From Ophiothrix spiculata (Eukaryota; Echinodermata; Ophiuroidea; Amphilepidida; Ophiotrichidae): a stretch of DNA of 20,853 nucleotides. Below, piece by piece: positions 1 to 8,865 of this stretch. The notes below the pieces were generated by a model. It was not told the origin of the DNA and searched no databases. It worked only from the letters and a program-made list of their open reading frames with translations. Position 1 is the first letter of the stretch; every line of letters starts with the position of its first letter. The translations under genes were made by a program, and so were the position numbers. The stretch lies in the NCBI GenBank assembly GCA_000969725.1, contig JXSR01S028868.1. One strand, written 5' to 3'.

Positions 1-361
1 AACAATTGTGCAGACTCCATTTTGCACTTTTTCTTTTTTCCCACAGACTACAGTCTCTTCTAACCAAGTTTCTCCATGTCGGAACAACAGTTTTTAAGCA
101 AACATCTGCTATTGACATGCATGGCAGATAATTGTCAACTATGATGTATGGTGCTATTAGTACAACTCACAAATTTGATATCGAGAATGGGGTAATTAAT
201 TACCTCCGTACATTCATTGTTACGCTTTTTATGACAGTTTTTATTGGAAATAATGAAAATGGAATTGAAAAATATGAATATTCATAATAATTTATCCCAG
301 TTGTATTGCTTACAAGTCATAGTTTTAACATGACAATGTTTGCTTATCACAACTAATAATA
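1..361. other. AT-rich non-coding stretch with a candidate acceptor
   Basis: Apart from the splice-acceptor-like tract ending at 46 and the short frame behind it (separate entry), I see no gene, repeat pair or RNA here. The sequence is AT-rich and stops are frequent in all frames. Confidence 0.5.
47..131 (+). CDS. candidate 3'-terminal exon (27 codons), unrecognised
   Basis: A pyrimidine tract (about 27-42) ends in CCCACAG at 40-46, a good 3' splice site. From 48 a frame stays open for 27 codons (starting LQSLLTKFLHVGTTVF) and stops at TAA 129-131. If this is an exon it would be entered with one base (A47) completing the previous codon, and it would be the last coding exon of a plus-strand gene lying to the left. 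AATAAA-like signals occur further right, for example near 535. The frame is short enough to be open by chance, and I recognise no domain. The acceptor is the main evidence. Confidence 0.2.
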
Positions 362-720
362 TGTGGCTGTCCAACCTGTATGAGCCGTAAATGCCAGAAA
401 CTTCATTTTGCGCTACAGGTGAAAATACATGTCAAGGTCGTAATTTGCCAAAATTTATTTTTTGACAGATTCACAATTCTTGTGCTTACTACAAAATACC
501 AGTTTTCATTTCAAGAAAATGATAGGAAATATGAAATAAATCTGCATATTTAAAAAAAAAAACAATCAACAGAAAATATAGGGCTTACTGATCTTTAAAC
601 CCATTTATCAGTTATACTTTTTACTTCCTGACAAACTTTGACGGACCATAACTTGACTTCTGGAAATTGTGTGAAGTTCATTGAGATGTCATTTTTTAAA
701 ATGACATCTCAATGTTGAAA
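362..720 (-). repeat. inverted, diverged copy of the 6600-6910 / 19150-19640 segment
   Basis: Read on the minus strand, 362-545 matches 1535-1715 closely, including a block around TTTTGTAGTAAGCACAAG and another around AATGAAGTTTCTGGCATTTA. It matches 6800-6910 and 19540-19640 more weakly. The adjoining 600-720, also on the minus strand, matches 19160-19270 (CAAGTCAAGTTATG and surrounding bases). The block is therefore an inverted relative of the 3' half of modules B and C. No coding capacity is seen. Confidence 0.65.
679..714. repeat. perfect 17-bp inverted repeat with a 2-bp spacer
   Basis: The arm CATTGAGATGTCATTTT (679-695) is followed by TT and then its exact reverse complement (698-714). 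It could fold as a hairpin or extrude as a cruciform. In the related segment of module C the matching sequence (around 19165-19180) has only one arm, so the second arm looks like a local inverted duplication in this copy. Confidence 0.85.
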
Positions 721-1044
721 GAAATGATTAAAATCCTTAAAACATGGTCTTTGCAAATATTAATAAAAATGAAAATGATACGAGGTGGCATTTAGGGGTG
801 GTTTTGGATGGACTATCACATATGCATTTCAGCTGCTAATTAAACATCAGAAGGAGTACAGTAGGCTAGTTCAAATCCATGGTTTACAAATTGTTCAATC
901 TCAAACAAAGAAAAAGTCAGCAGTTTTTGTTAAATAATTGTAACATAACGCTGACTTGTCCTCTAGTCCCATTCTTTTGCAACAAAGTCATGCAAACAAC
1001 AGTGGCCAGTAGTTGAGTAAATTGTAACATGCGTCCCTTGATTA

Positions 1045-1328
1045 AACTACAATCTTTGTCAAAAGTAGTTGGAGCAACATCCGAAAATTGGTGCATTAAA
1101 ATGCTGCAGTTTTGTAAATTTCCAGGTTCTGAAATTGTCCTTTTTTGGTCAGCAAGGCTTGAGCCTTCCCCAACCACTGACCCCCTCCCTGCACCCCTGT
1201 CTCAATGTTGGTTCCCCCCGTGGACAGAAAACGACAGTTGGTGCTTCAACATTGTATAGGGGGTACGGGGGATGCATTTTCTTCAACGACTGTTTTTTGC
1301 TCCAACACTTTTGTCAAAGATTGTAGTT
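1045..1328. mobile_element. MITE-like element with roughly 30-bp terminal inverted repeats
   Basis: The left end AACTACAATCTTTGTCAAAA, continuing into AGTAGTTGGAGCAACA, is mirrored at the right end by TTGCTCCAACACTTTTGTCA continuing to GATTGTAGTT at 1328. The only differences are a few mismatches and short indels. The interior (about 1140-1280) is unusually GC-rich for the window, with C-runs at 1182-1197 and 1214-1219 and G-runs at 1259-1271. It has no transposase coding, so it would be non-autonomous. The flanks (TTA on the left, ATG on the right) do not give a clear target-site duplication, so the superfamily is undecided. Confidence 0.7.
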
Positions 1329-1534
1329 ATGCATTCAGTTTTGGAAATCCATAGTAATCTTTTGGTATCTATTAAACTGTCAAATAAATTGACCGCATCA
1401 GCCTCCATTGTTTACAAGAACACTTTGTTATTGTATATTGTTTAAATTTCTAAATGTGTGTTGACCATATATATGCACAGATCCCAAACCAGTCGAAAAT
1501 GCAACCTCTTGCCATTTTAATTTTTTTAATTATT

Positions 1535-1715
1535 TCAAAGACTATGCTTTTAGGATTAAATAAAACTTTGCTGGTATTTTGTAGTAAGCACAAGGATTGT
1601 GAATCTTTTAGAAAAAAAATCGGCAAATTCACGACCTTGACATGAATTTTCACCTGTAGTGCAAAATGAAGTTTCTGGCATTTAAGACTCATACGGGCTG
1701 AACAGCCACATTACC
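1535..1715 (+). repeat. direct copy of the dispersed repeat, inverted partner of 362-545
   Basis: About 180 bp match the reverse complement of 362-545 with few differences. The best block runs from TGGTATTTTGTAGTAAGCAC through to the sequence around GACAGCCACATTA. The two arms lie about 1 kb apart and enclose the TIR element at 1045-1328. More distant relatives are at 6800-6910 and 19540-19640. Confidence 0.7.
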
Positions 1716-2757
1716 TTAAAAGTGCTGCCCACAGAAGCAATTGAGTCTATTTCATCCATGTATTTGCTTTAGGTTTCACTCTATTTAGTATGAAAATAAG
1801 GCCAAGAAGTAAAATGTTATGTTGCCTGCAAGTGGACAATTTTGGAAATTCAGATAGTTAGTTGGTTTATTTGTTAAGCCTCCAACTCTATCAATTTAAC
1901 TGCAGTTTACTTGCTGCACTTTTTAAAAATCATGGTAAAAAACATCCTGACCTGTTGAATAAAAGTACACTGTAAAAATATATTAAATCTCTCTCTTGTA
2001 TTTTTTATTGATGTGCTTTATCTATAACTACAGTTCATAGGATACTTATTTTCAAAGGGATTTACTGTAAATTATTAATAATTCATTCACGATTGCTGGT
2101 CACTGTCATTTTATAGTTCAGTCTTATTGCAGCAAATAAAGAGTGAAAGTGATTTTTTAAATATTCAGTTTTAACAGTGTGTTATGGTTCATTAAGAGGT
2201 AAAAGTCTAGCATATTTCACTTTTAATAAGATTTGAATAATATTTACCAAATTCTCATTAAAATAAAAATATTATGAATATTATGGTGGATTTTTTAGTT
2301 TTGTTCCAAAAAGAAAAGCTAAAGAATCCACTGATTTTTTATTGAGTTTTTTTTGCTGCTAAAGGGCAGCACAACAATAATTAAAGCCTGAATTTCCATC
2401 CCAAATGCAATGAACACTGAGTGGCAATATCAGTATATTATTTTAACTTGATTTTGTTCTTTGTTATCTTTTCATTTCAATGAAATCCAATTTAAATTGG
2501 AAATTCTTTATTCTATAGTTGATATTCAGGCAATACTTTGTGCAAGATATGTAAATTTATGTACTTTGAAGGAGGAGTAGCAATAATTCTCACATACAGT
2601 GGAACTCTTATTGCTTTTTGAAAGAGAGCTTTGCATTCAATAGACCACCATACATCCTGTCTTCTTTTAAGGACCATACTTAGTGATCTGTGCAGTTGTT
2701 AGAATGGTTCTATCCATGTAAATGTGAAAATCCTCAAAAATTAAAAACGATTTTTGA
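1716..2757. other. AT-rich region with no gene recognised
   Basis: I see no supported exon or transposon end. Two small palindromes lie side by side: ATTTCAATGAAAT ending at 2486 and the perfect 14-mer CCAATTTAAATTGG at 2487-2500. CTCAAAAA (2733-2740) and TTTTTGAG (2751-2758) form a short hairpin just before module A begins. Confidence 0.45.
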
Positions 2758-2823
2758 GCATCATGTTATTCCCCACTCATTATTAGGTCATCACTTGTCA
2801 TCCCTACAAACTCTTATCACCAG
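2758..2823 (+). repeat. 5' fragment of module A, first repeat unit, cut by the LTR
   Basis: CATCATGTTATTCC through CTCTTATCACCAG matches the equivalent part of the repeat units in copies B and C (for example 5350-5415 and 17568-17631) at about 80-90% by eye. The match stops exactly at 2823, where the LTR-like insertion begins, and resumes at 3772-3776 (CCAGCAAGATG). The two fragments therefore belong to one interrupted unit. Confidence 0.8.
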
Positions 2824-3771
2824 TGTTACGACCCAAAACAAGGATCAAGGTCAGAATTAACCTTTCGGGTTCGAGCTAAAAGCAAAGCAAGAATAAATAC
2901 ACTGTAATTCAGGATTTTAGCAAATAAACAAACAATTTATTTACACAAACAATTTAACAGTGTAACTATCTAATCTACGGTTTTTGTTTACTCACGAGTG
3001 GCTTCTGACTTGAACAAGTTAGCTAATAATATTCCACGGTAAAGTCCTTTATGACATCTGTGCAAATGTCCACAAATCCAGATCCAAACAGTACAAAAAT
3101 GTCCGATAATTCTTCTCAGCTCCAAGAGTAAAAAGTTCCGAACGTTCAGTATCAGTCAATATAAAACTCCAAACGACTTCTGCAATCTCACAACTCCTTG
3201 TCCACAGTAATATAAAAATTATCCACTATCCAGTGACTCAGCATCAACTTGAACTTCTCCAATAATAGCTATGCATAAAAGCACTCCAAAAAGTTCCAAA
3301 ACTCCATCCACTCTGCCTTTATCTTCTCTAAAATATCTCAATGATATAACTCCAATAGCCACATAGCGTCCTTTATAGCTAACAAAGCTGACTGACTTCA
3401 AATATCAAAATGCATCTCCTTTTATACTCATTTATATCCACCAGAAACTTCATCCTCATTCTAGCCAACATGGTCTAGAATTATCTTGGCCACTCTAGTC
3501 TAACCCATGTCTCAGGTACATCAAAACAAACCACTTCAGTTTCACACCTGAACAAAAGCCCTATTGTTATTTCAAGTAGGGACTTCCCCTTAATGTACAC
3601 AATCAATTATAAGTGAAGTGTTTATGCATTGTTTTGCAATGAGTCATCACTCTAGACACGTGCAGAAGCACGTAGAAGCACAAAGGTCATGTGCCACTCT
3701 CTTTAATGGCCATTTAAATATTATGTTTGACTTATGGTAATAATAAATTACATATTCAGGGGCATGTAACA
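2824..3771. mobile_element. probable solo LTR (Gypsy-like ends), 948 bp
   Basis: The element starts TGTTACGACCC and ends GGCATGTAACA, giving TG...CA termini with a 6-bp inverted TGTTAC/GTAACA. It is flanked by CCAG at 2820-2823 and again at 3772-3775, and sits precisely inside the module repeat whose uninterrupted form reads ATCACCAGCAAGATG. TG...CA ends, a 4-bp duplication and a length near 1 kb fit an LTR; the TGTTACGACCC start is of a kind often seen in Gypsy-type LTRs (general knowledge, not checked). A TATA-like TATAAAA occurs near 3160. No primer-binding site, gag/pol coding or second LTR follows, so a solo LTR left by recombination is the simplest reading. A non-autonomous element with very short TIRs is the alternative. 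Confidence 0.75.
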
Positions 3772-3825
3772 CCAGCAAGATGTATTATCTCCCGTATTCA
3801 CTACACTCATCCAGCAGCGGAATTG

Positions 3826-3987
3826 ATGACTTGTGAACCCCATAACACATCATATTATCCTGCACCCATTAGCAGGTCATCACCTGTCATCCCTGCAAAC
3901 TCTTATCACCAGCAAGATATATCATCTCCAGTATTCACTACACACACAAAGCTGTCTCCGTGTCAAAAAGCCTCATCAAATTCATAA
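3826..3987 (+). pseudogene. recurrent 53-codon Ser/Pro-rich open frame, copy A
   Basis: The frame opens MTCEPHNTSYYPAPIS, continues through a Ser-Pro-Val-Ile-Pro stretch and SYHQQDISSPVF, and ends CQKASSNS at TAA 3985-3987. The same frame with the same stop recurs at 5330-5491 and 17543-17704. Against copy B the differences in this frame are four synonymous and two replacement changes, plus one replacement just upstream. That pattern favours past coding use, but the sample is very small. No signal peptide, membrane segment or known domain is visible, and upstream sequence in copy A is out of frame with the first repeat unit. It may be a decayed exon or simply part of a repeat. Confidence 0.3.
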
Positions 3988-4045
3988 ATCATGGATTTTG
4001 AAAGGATATGAATATCGCTATCAATGGCATCAGAAGCTTAATAAA

Positions 4046-4199
4046 TAGAAAGCTTGATACCGCACTGGCAATCTCCCTGAATTACCGTATGTTCTTATGA
4101 TTGGTTATGGGTTTCTTGTCTATAGAAAACCTGATACTACATCAGGAATCTCTGTAAATTACTGTATATCTAGATAATGGTTATGTGTTCTCTTGTCTA
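4046..4199 (+). repeat. 77-bp tandem duplication private to module A
   Basis: Units 4046-4122 and 4123-4199 both start TAGAAA and end CTTGTCTA, and share GATAC...CTG(A/T)AATTAC(C/T)GTAT. Copies B (about 5549-5625) and C (about 17765-17845) have a single unit, so the duplication arose in A after the copies separated. The two units have since diverged noticeably. Confidence 0.7.
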
Positions 4200-4594
4200 A
4201 CCTTTATGAAGAAAATTTTGCTTGAGTTGATATGTTCAGTTTGTTATCATCTTGAAAATTCATTTTAAAGTATATTCATCACTTTTAACATCCAATTTCT
4301 TAATTCCAATTGAAAAAGTCTGTTTCTTAGAAGAACATTCTTTAGAAATCAAGAAATAGAGATGATGGAAACTACTTTTCCTAAACAATAATGTTTTGAA
4401 ATCAAAAGACATATTTAAAGAATGAAGGGGAAAAAAGATATATCTGTTAGAACTGAATATTCTTATAGATGATCCTATGATTTATATATTTAATATCGTT
4501 GATGTAAACATCAAGTTTTCTATTTATAAACAAAGCAAGATGTTTTTGCACCTAAGAGTATGGTCACAATTGATAGTTTGGCATTCGTACGAAC

Positions 4595-4661
4595 GGTTAC
4601 AAAAAAGTTGCTATAAAATGTTCAAAGCACTTCACAACTGTTTGTGCGAAATATTGTAACC
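4595..4661. repeat. short inverted repeat with an adjacent 10-bp palindrome
   Basis: GGTTACAA (4595-4602) pairs with TTGTAACC (4654-4661), enclosing about 51 bp that includes a second weak pairing (AAGTTG with CAACTG). The perfect palindrome TTCGTACGAA lies just left at 4584-4593. The hairpin sits between the end of module A homology and the MITE at 4670. No function is evident. Confidence 0.45.
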
Positions 4662-4669
4662 ATAGTCTA

Positions 4670-5056
4670 AAGGTGCGTTTACACTCTGACGTAGGGTAAG
4701 GATGGATGGTAGAGAACTTGCAACTAAAAACTCGCAAACTGAAAATGACTGATAGTAACGATAGTGTGCGTGGCTAGAAGATTGTGTGAGCGTTAACTGA
4801 CTTAACCTAACGATGACGGGTGGATAATTCAAAATCAATCAAATATGAATTAAATTCTAAATGTTTTAAATTTAACATATTGGCCTGCTCATCTTCAAAA
4901 AATATTTAGCATAATCTGAACCAAAGTGCTAATATGTGAATGTTTATTGCTTTGACATTTTCAATTTTTCCCAAGCACCGGGCTTTTGCACGTACTATTA
5001 TGTGCCCGAAGCTCGATGAGGAGATGTCAACTTATGTGTACTGTGTAAACGCACTT
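4670..5056. mobile_element. 387-bp MITE, TIR AAGGTGCGTTTACAC, CTA duplication
   Basis: The left end AAGGTGCGTTTACAC is mirrored by GTGTAAACGCACTT at the right end. CTA flanks both sides (4667-4669 and 5057-5059). There is no transposase coding. The right part, from about 4859, is also present at the left edge of copy C (17072-17271), where the left half and left TIR are absent. The B/C duplication boundary therefore falls inside this element. Confidence 0.7.
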
Positions 5057-5164
5057 CTATAAATGGTGTGCCTTACGTGACACGTTAATTTGAATATCAA
5101 CTGTGGATTCATCACGAATCAACAACGGTACGCTCCTGTTTAAGGAGATACAGTGGGATGTTGA

Positions 5165-5491
5165 ATATGTTATCTTATACCAATTAGTAGTTCATCACCT
5201 GTCATCCCTGCAAACTTTTATCACCAGCAAAATGCATTATCTTCAGTATTCACTATATACACAGGACAGTCTCCATGTACTAAAATGATAAATTACACCC
5301 TAAAAATGTCAAATTTCTACTCAGGATTGATGACTTGTGAACCTCATAACACATCATGTTATCCCGCACCTATTAGCAGGTCATCGCCTGTCATCCCTGC
5401 AAACTCTTATCACCAGCAAGATATATCATCTCCAGTATTCACTACACACACAAAGCTGTCTCTGTGTCAAAAAGCCTCATCAAATTCATAA
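5165..5491 (+). pseudogene. 108-codon open frame with two in-frame repeats, copy B
   Basis: The frame is open from just after TGA 5162-5164 to TAA 5489-5491. It holds two related units of about 50 residues: PISSSSPVIPANFYHQQNA (from 5180) and PISRSSPVIPANSYHQQDI (from 5369). They lie 189 bp (63 codons) apart, so the repeat preserves frame. The first ATG comes late, at 5285, so a complete gene would need an upstream exon. AATTTCTACTCAG just before 5327 resembles a splice acceptor and is conserved in copy C. Composition is rich in Ser, Pro, Thr, His and Gln, with no membrane segment. I do not recognise it; a duplicated terminal exon or a relic is possible. Confidence 0.35.
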
Positions 5492-6971
5492 ATCATGGAT
5501 TTTGAAAGGATATAAATATCGCTATCAATGGTATGGAGCTTATTAACTAGAAAACCTGATACTGCGCCGCCGATCTCTGTGAATTACCGTATGTCTATAT
5601 AATGGGTTATGGGTTTTCTTGTCTAGCTTTTAGGAAGAAAATTGTGCTTGAGTTGATGTTTATGATTTTATTTTGTGCTTGTTTTGATATTTACAATTTT
5701 GTTACCATCTCAAGAATGCATTGTAAATTTTTAATGACAACCTATCTACTTTTGGGGACTATCCTAGATTCAAATTCTTAGCAGAAAATGTTTAACATCA
5801 GCATGATGAATATTTATAATAACCTTTTTCAAAGCGCTAAAATGTTTAGAAATCTTAATGAAATATTGAAAACACGTATCTCTCAGAAAAAAACTGTTTT
5901 GAAACCCAAAGAAATAATAAAGAAAGAAATGAATAAGAACAATGGCTAGATCCATCAGAGGTGAACATATTCAAGTAAATTACTTTCTAATTCTTAATGG
6001 TGACATGATTTATATGTTAAATAATGTTGATATAAACATCAAATATTTCTGTTGATAAACAAAGCAAGATGTGTTTACATCTAAGGTAAATTATAACATC
6101 TGGTTAGAGATTTCTTCTTACAGACTAAATAAACGTATCATGTTTTGATGTTTTGAAAAAAGTGTCCAAGTCTCTCCTATTATATTTAAGATTAAGCTCT
6201 ATAACAATGTTTGTTGAAATAAATAAGTTTTAAGATTAGTGTTTTAAGATATTAACAAAGTGTGAGTGTTTATTGCTTTAAGATTACTAAAAATGCATAT
6301 GATTCATTGATGTGTTTCATTGTTTCTGCTGTGATGGGTAGCAGATATAGGTCTAGTTGTCTTCAGTAGATAGCAGAAAGAATAGCAGCTTTCTTCAACA
6401 TTTGCTATTTGGGATAGTTTGACTTTGGTCTCTGTCGGCAAAGAGGATGCAAAAACAGGTACTATACTTTTTCAAGATAACCCTGTCTTGCCCAAACCAC
6501 TCTTGGAAATTCTTACGATTGAATTATTATTTATTAAAAAGACTCAAGAATTGTTTAATTACAGATAACATGTTTTTACATATCTGCAAAGTCTATGTTA
6601 TATGAACTTCACGCGACATCCACAAGTCAAGTTAATGGGCAGTTAAAATTTGTCGTGGGGTAAAATTGAAACAGAGATAAATGCATTCAAAAACCAGTAA
6701 GCTTTATACCTTTCTGTTGATGGTCGTTCTAAGATGTGGATTTTTACATACTTAAGTTCAGTCAAACTTTGCAGGGAAGAATGGATGATTGTAAATCCAA
6801 ACAACAACAAAATCAATTTCACAAAATTTTGACCTTATGTATTTTCACCTTTAGGTGAAAAATGAAGTTTGCTGACTTTACAGCTGTAAGGAGCTGAAAA
6901 GTCACATATCTTTAATCAGTCACAGAAACAATAGTATGAAAGGGAATTTTGACATTGAAGTTGGAAAAATG

Positions 6972-7398
6972 GCACAAATTATTCATATTGAATTTCACTA
7001 GTACCTCTTGCCTCAAGCTCTTCATATCCATAATACAATGAACTTGCCTGAATACTCAATGTCAGAATTAACTTTTCAAGATAATCTTTCAATTTACATT
7101 ATGTAGAAAAAATGACATTCTTTGTATATCTGTTTTAAAATTTCATCAGTTGTTTCCACAAATCATGAAATGTTAATATTAAAGAATAAAGAAAATTGTA
7201 AGTGACTTTGCAAAGGGTGATTTGGAAAAGGAAAAGGAAGAAAATAAAATATTTTGACCTTTGCTTTTAAAAATGCCACAAATTATTCATTGAATTTCAC
7301 TAATGCCTTTTGCCTCAGGCTTTAGTGTCCATTTACAATTAACATGCCAAAAATACTCCAAATATAAAAATATGCTTTTACAAATTATCTTCAAAAGT
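6972..7398 (+). repeat. diverged internal duplication in copy B, units about 300 bp apart
   Basis: CACAAATTATTCATATTGAA (from 6973) and the following roughly 125 bp, including ATTTCACTA, TTGCCTCA and AATACTC, recur from 7278 (CACAAATTATTCATTGAATT) to about 7398. The same pair is present in copy C (about 19699-19823 and 19994-20112), so this duplication predates the B/C split. Confidence 0.7.
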
Positions 7399-7980
7399 TT
7401 GTGCAAATGCCAGGCCTGATACATGTCAATCTTCCCTCCACTATTCCTCTGAGGGAAATATGTGTTTAGAGACTTGAACCACTAGATATTAAATTTTAAA
7501 ATAGAGTGTCAAAATTTAAGGTATTCAATTTTGGAATGTTTAAATGTTGAGGTTGAATATATGGCTTCAGAAGATTTGAAAGTTTAATCAACTTCTTAAT
7601 GTTTTTTGTTGTTCAACGACTTTCCTTCTACTTCAGAATAAGATGAACCATACTATCTGAACCACGCCAAGCAATTACATTCCAATGTATACTTTGCATA
7701 CACATTTATGTATATATATACAGAGTTCCTGGTATTCTTTTGGTCACACAAATTTGTCAAAATTAACTTTTGGGCATACTCTAGGTTTTTCAAAATCCAA
7801 AAAGAGAGGGATTAGTATGGTCCGTATTTTCAAAAAGGGTTTAAGAGTTAGACTAGGGTTGAAGTAAGGGTTGGTTTAATTCAAATTTGTCAAAAGAGGT
7901 TTAAGAGTTAGTCCTCTATGAAACACTAAATATATAATGAACTTTTTAATTTTGGACTAGATATGATGAAAATCATGATA

Positions 7981-8195
7981 CTATGTTTCAATAACCGTGA
8001 CAGTCCTGATGAATCTCTTCAAGAATTTGCTGCATACTTCAAGTATAAGCGATGCACTGAGACTTTTCCCTGATTGTAAATAATAGATCAGTCTTGACTT
8101 TAGTGCATCATAGCTGTTGACATTTTCTAGCATCCATTCTTGAAATGAGAGAAGCCTGTGTAACTTTACACCCAATTGTTGCCAATTCTCTATGG
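7981..8195 (-). CDS. candidate minus-strand terminal exon (71 codons), unrecognised
   Basis: On the minus strand a long pyrimidine tract (complement of about 8198-8228, CTTTCTCTCCTTTTCTCC) ends in CTAAG at 8196, a plausible 3' splice site. Behind it a frame is open for 70 sense codons, starting IENWQQLGVKLHRLLSFQEW and ending at TAG 7981-7983. Residue content looks protein-like: Leu-rich and amphipathic, with two early Trp and basic residues near the end. There is no signal peptide or recognisable family motif. No similar sequence is seen elsewhere in the window, so it is not part of the repeats. An open frame this long can occur by chance in 20 kb of six-frame sequence, so the acceptor is what raises it above background. 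Confidence 0.3.
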
Positions 8196-8538
8196 CTTAG
8201 AAAAAGGAGAAAAGGAGAGAAAGATGTGGGCTAGTGATAACCATGGCGATGGGAGCATACAACCACATGCATATACCGTATCCATTTCAATTGTTTTCCT
8301 GACTGACAAATTCTGTGAATTAATTTATACTCCTAAAGTTCGCCAAACCATCAAATTCTATTTCTGAACCATTATCAAAGTATTTTTAGCCACATCCGGC
8401 ACGTTTGTATGAAATAACTCAATGGTAAAGGCCATGTACATTCAGAAAATAGGTAGTTGAATTGGACGAGTGGATTTGGTATCAAATTGGCTGGGTTTAC
8501 AACAAGAATGTTGCTTCTTTGGCTACATGAACAGAATG

Positions 8539-8586
8539 AAAAACTTTTAAGTTTAAAAACTTTTAAGTTTAAAAACTTTTAAGTTT
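8539..8586 (+). repeat. three perfect tandem copies of a 16-bp unit
   Basis: The unit AAAAACTTTTAAGTTT is repeated exactly three times. Each unit is nearly self-complementary, so the array could slip or fold. It lies directly upstream of the LINE remnant. The perfect identity suggests a recent expansion. Confidence 0.9.
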
Positions 8587-8598
8587 AAAAGACTTCTA

Positions 8599-8865
8599 AA
8601 GATTGTGTTTAATAACATATGGGAAAGACAACGAGGCAGACCAGCAAAAACATAGGAAGACTGTGTTATGACAGACACTACAACAAGAGGACTCAACTCC
8701 CTCCAGAAGCTTTATAACTTTCCAAAGACCAATTGATAGAAGTGTCAGGAATTGTAAAAGCAGAAGTCATCACACAGATCTGATCTGGTGTTAAAGGCAA
8801 TGAGGTCAGGTCAGATCAGTTAAATAAAGGAAGATAATAGGTAATAATAGATAATAATAATAATG
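8599..8865 (+). pseudogene. decayed non-LTR retrotransposon 3' end (RT C-terminus plus tail)
   Basis: Frame 8599 onward reads ...IWERQRGRPAKT, then an in-frame TAG at 8653-8655, then EDCVMTDTTTRGLNSLQ... to TGA at 8734. A +1 shift at about 8729 restores PIDRSVRNCKSRSHHTDLIW and stops at TAA 8792-8794. A basic R-x-RGRP block, an acidic-and-Thr stretch and a DR...VRNC-like end are typical of the C-terminal region of reverse transcriptases in LINE-type elements (general family knowledge). At least one internal stop and one frameshift make it non-functional. It is followed by a TAA-rich simple tail, GATAATAGGTAATAATAG onward (8831-8865), consistent with the 3' terminus of such elements. The clade cannot be assigned. 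Confidence 0.7.

Larger units (their letters stand above)
3772..4558 (+). repeat. module A (main part), oldest of three module copies
   Basis: The sequence aligns with copy B at about 5228-6090 and copy C at about 17435-18290. The block around 3826-4030 is nearly identical among the three. The stretch after 4200 is clearly more diverged, though islands persist, such as AAACAAAGCAAGATG near 4528-4542. Homology to B and C ends close to 4558, where unrelated sequence leads into a small hairpin and a MITE. Higher divergence than B versus C makes A the earliest split. Confidence 0.8.
4859..7940 (+). repeat. module copy B of a segmental duplication (about 3.1 kb)
   Basis: Nearly the whole interval aligns collinearly and in direct orientation with 17072-20853. 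Matches run from AAATGTTTTAAA at the left edge to AACACTAAATATATAATGA at the right edge. Divergence is substitutions plus small indels; for example B has about 30 extra bp near 5670-5698 and lacks about 30 bp near 6606. B lacks the three insertions seen in C, so it supplies the empty sites. Apart from the recurrent open frame, no coding sequence is supported. A plus-strand frame in the middle (from about 5802) is open further in C but broken in B by an indel, which argues against coding there. Confidence 0.9.

Noticed and set aside
1029..1326. Overlapping frames of 76 and 85 codons on plus and 86 on minus
   Set aside because: They lie mostly within the TIR element at 1045-1328 and have no recognisable product.
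2860..2885. GGGTTCGAGC as a tRNA T-arm
   Set aside because: No acceptor stem, anticodon arm or D-arm can be paired around it, and it lies inside the LTR-like element.
3219..3401. 60-codon minus-strand frame inside the LTR-like element
   Set aside because: It is short, without motif, and LTRs are normally non-coding.
8001..8040. CCTGATGAATCTCTTCAAG as a hammerhead-like core
   Set aside because: There is no GAAA box after the presumed stem II.
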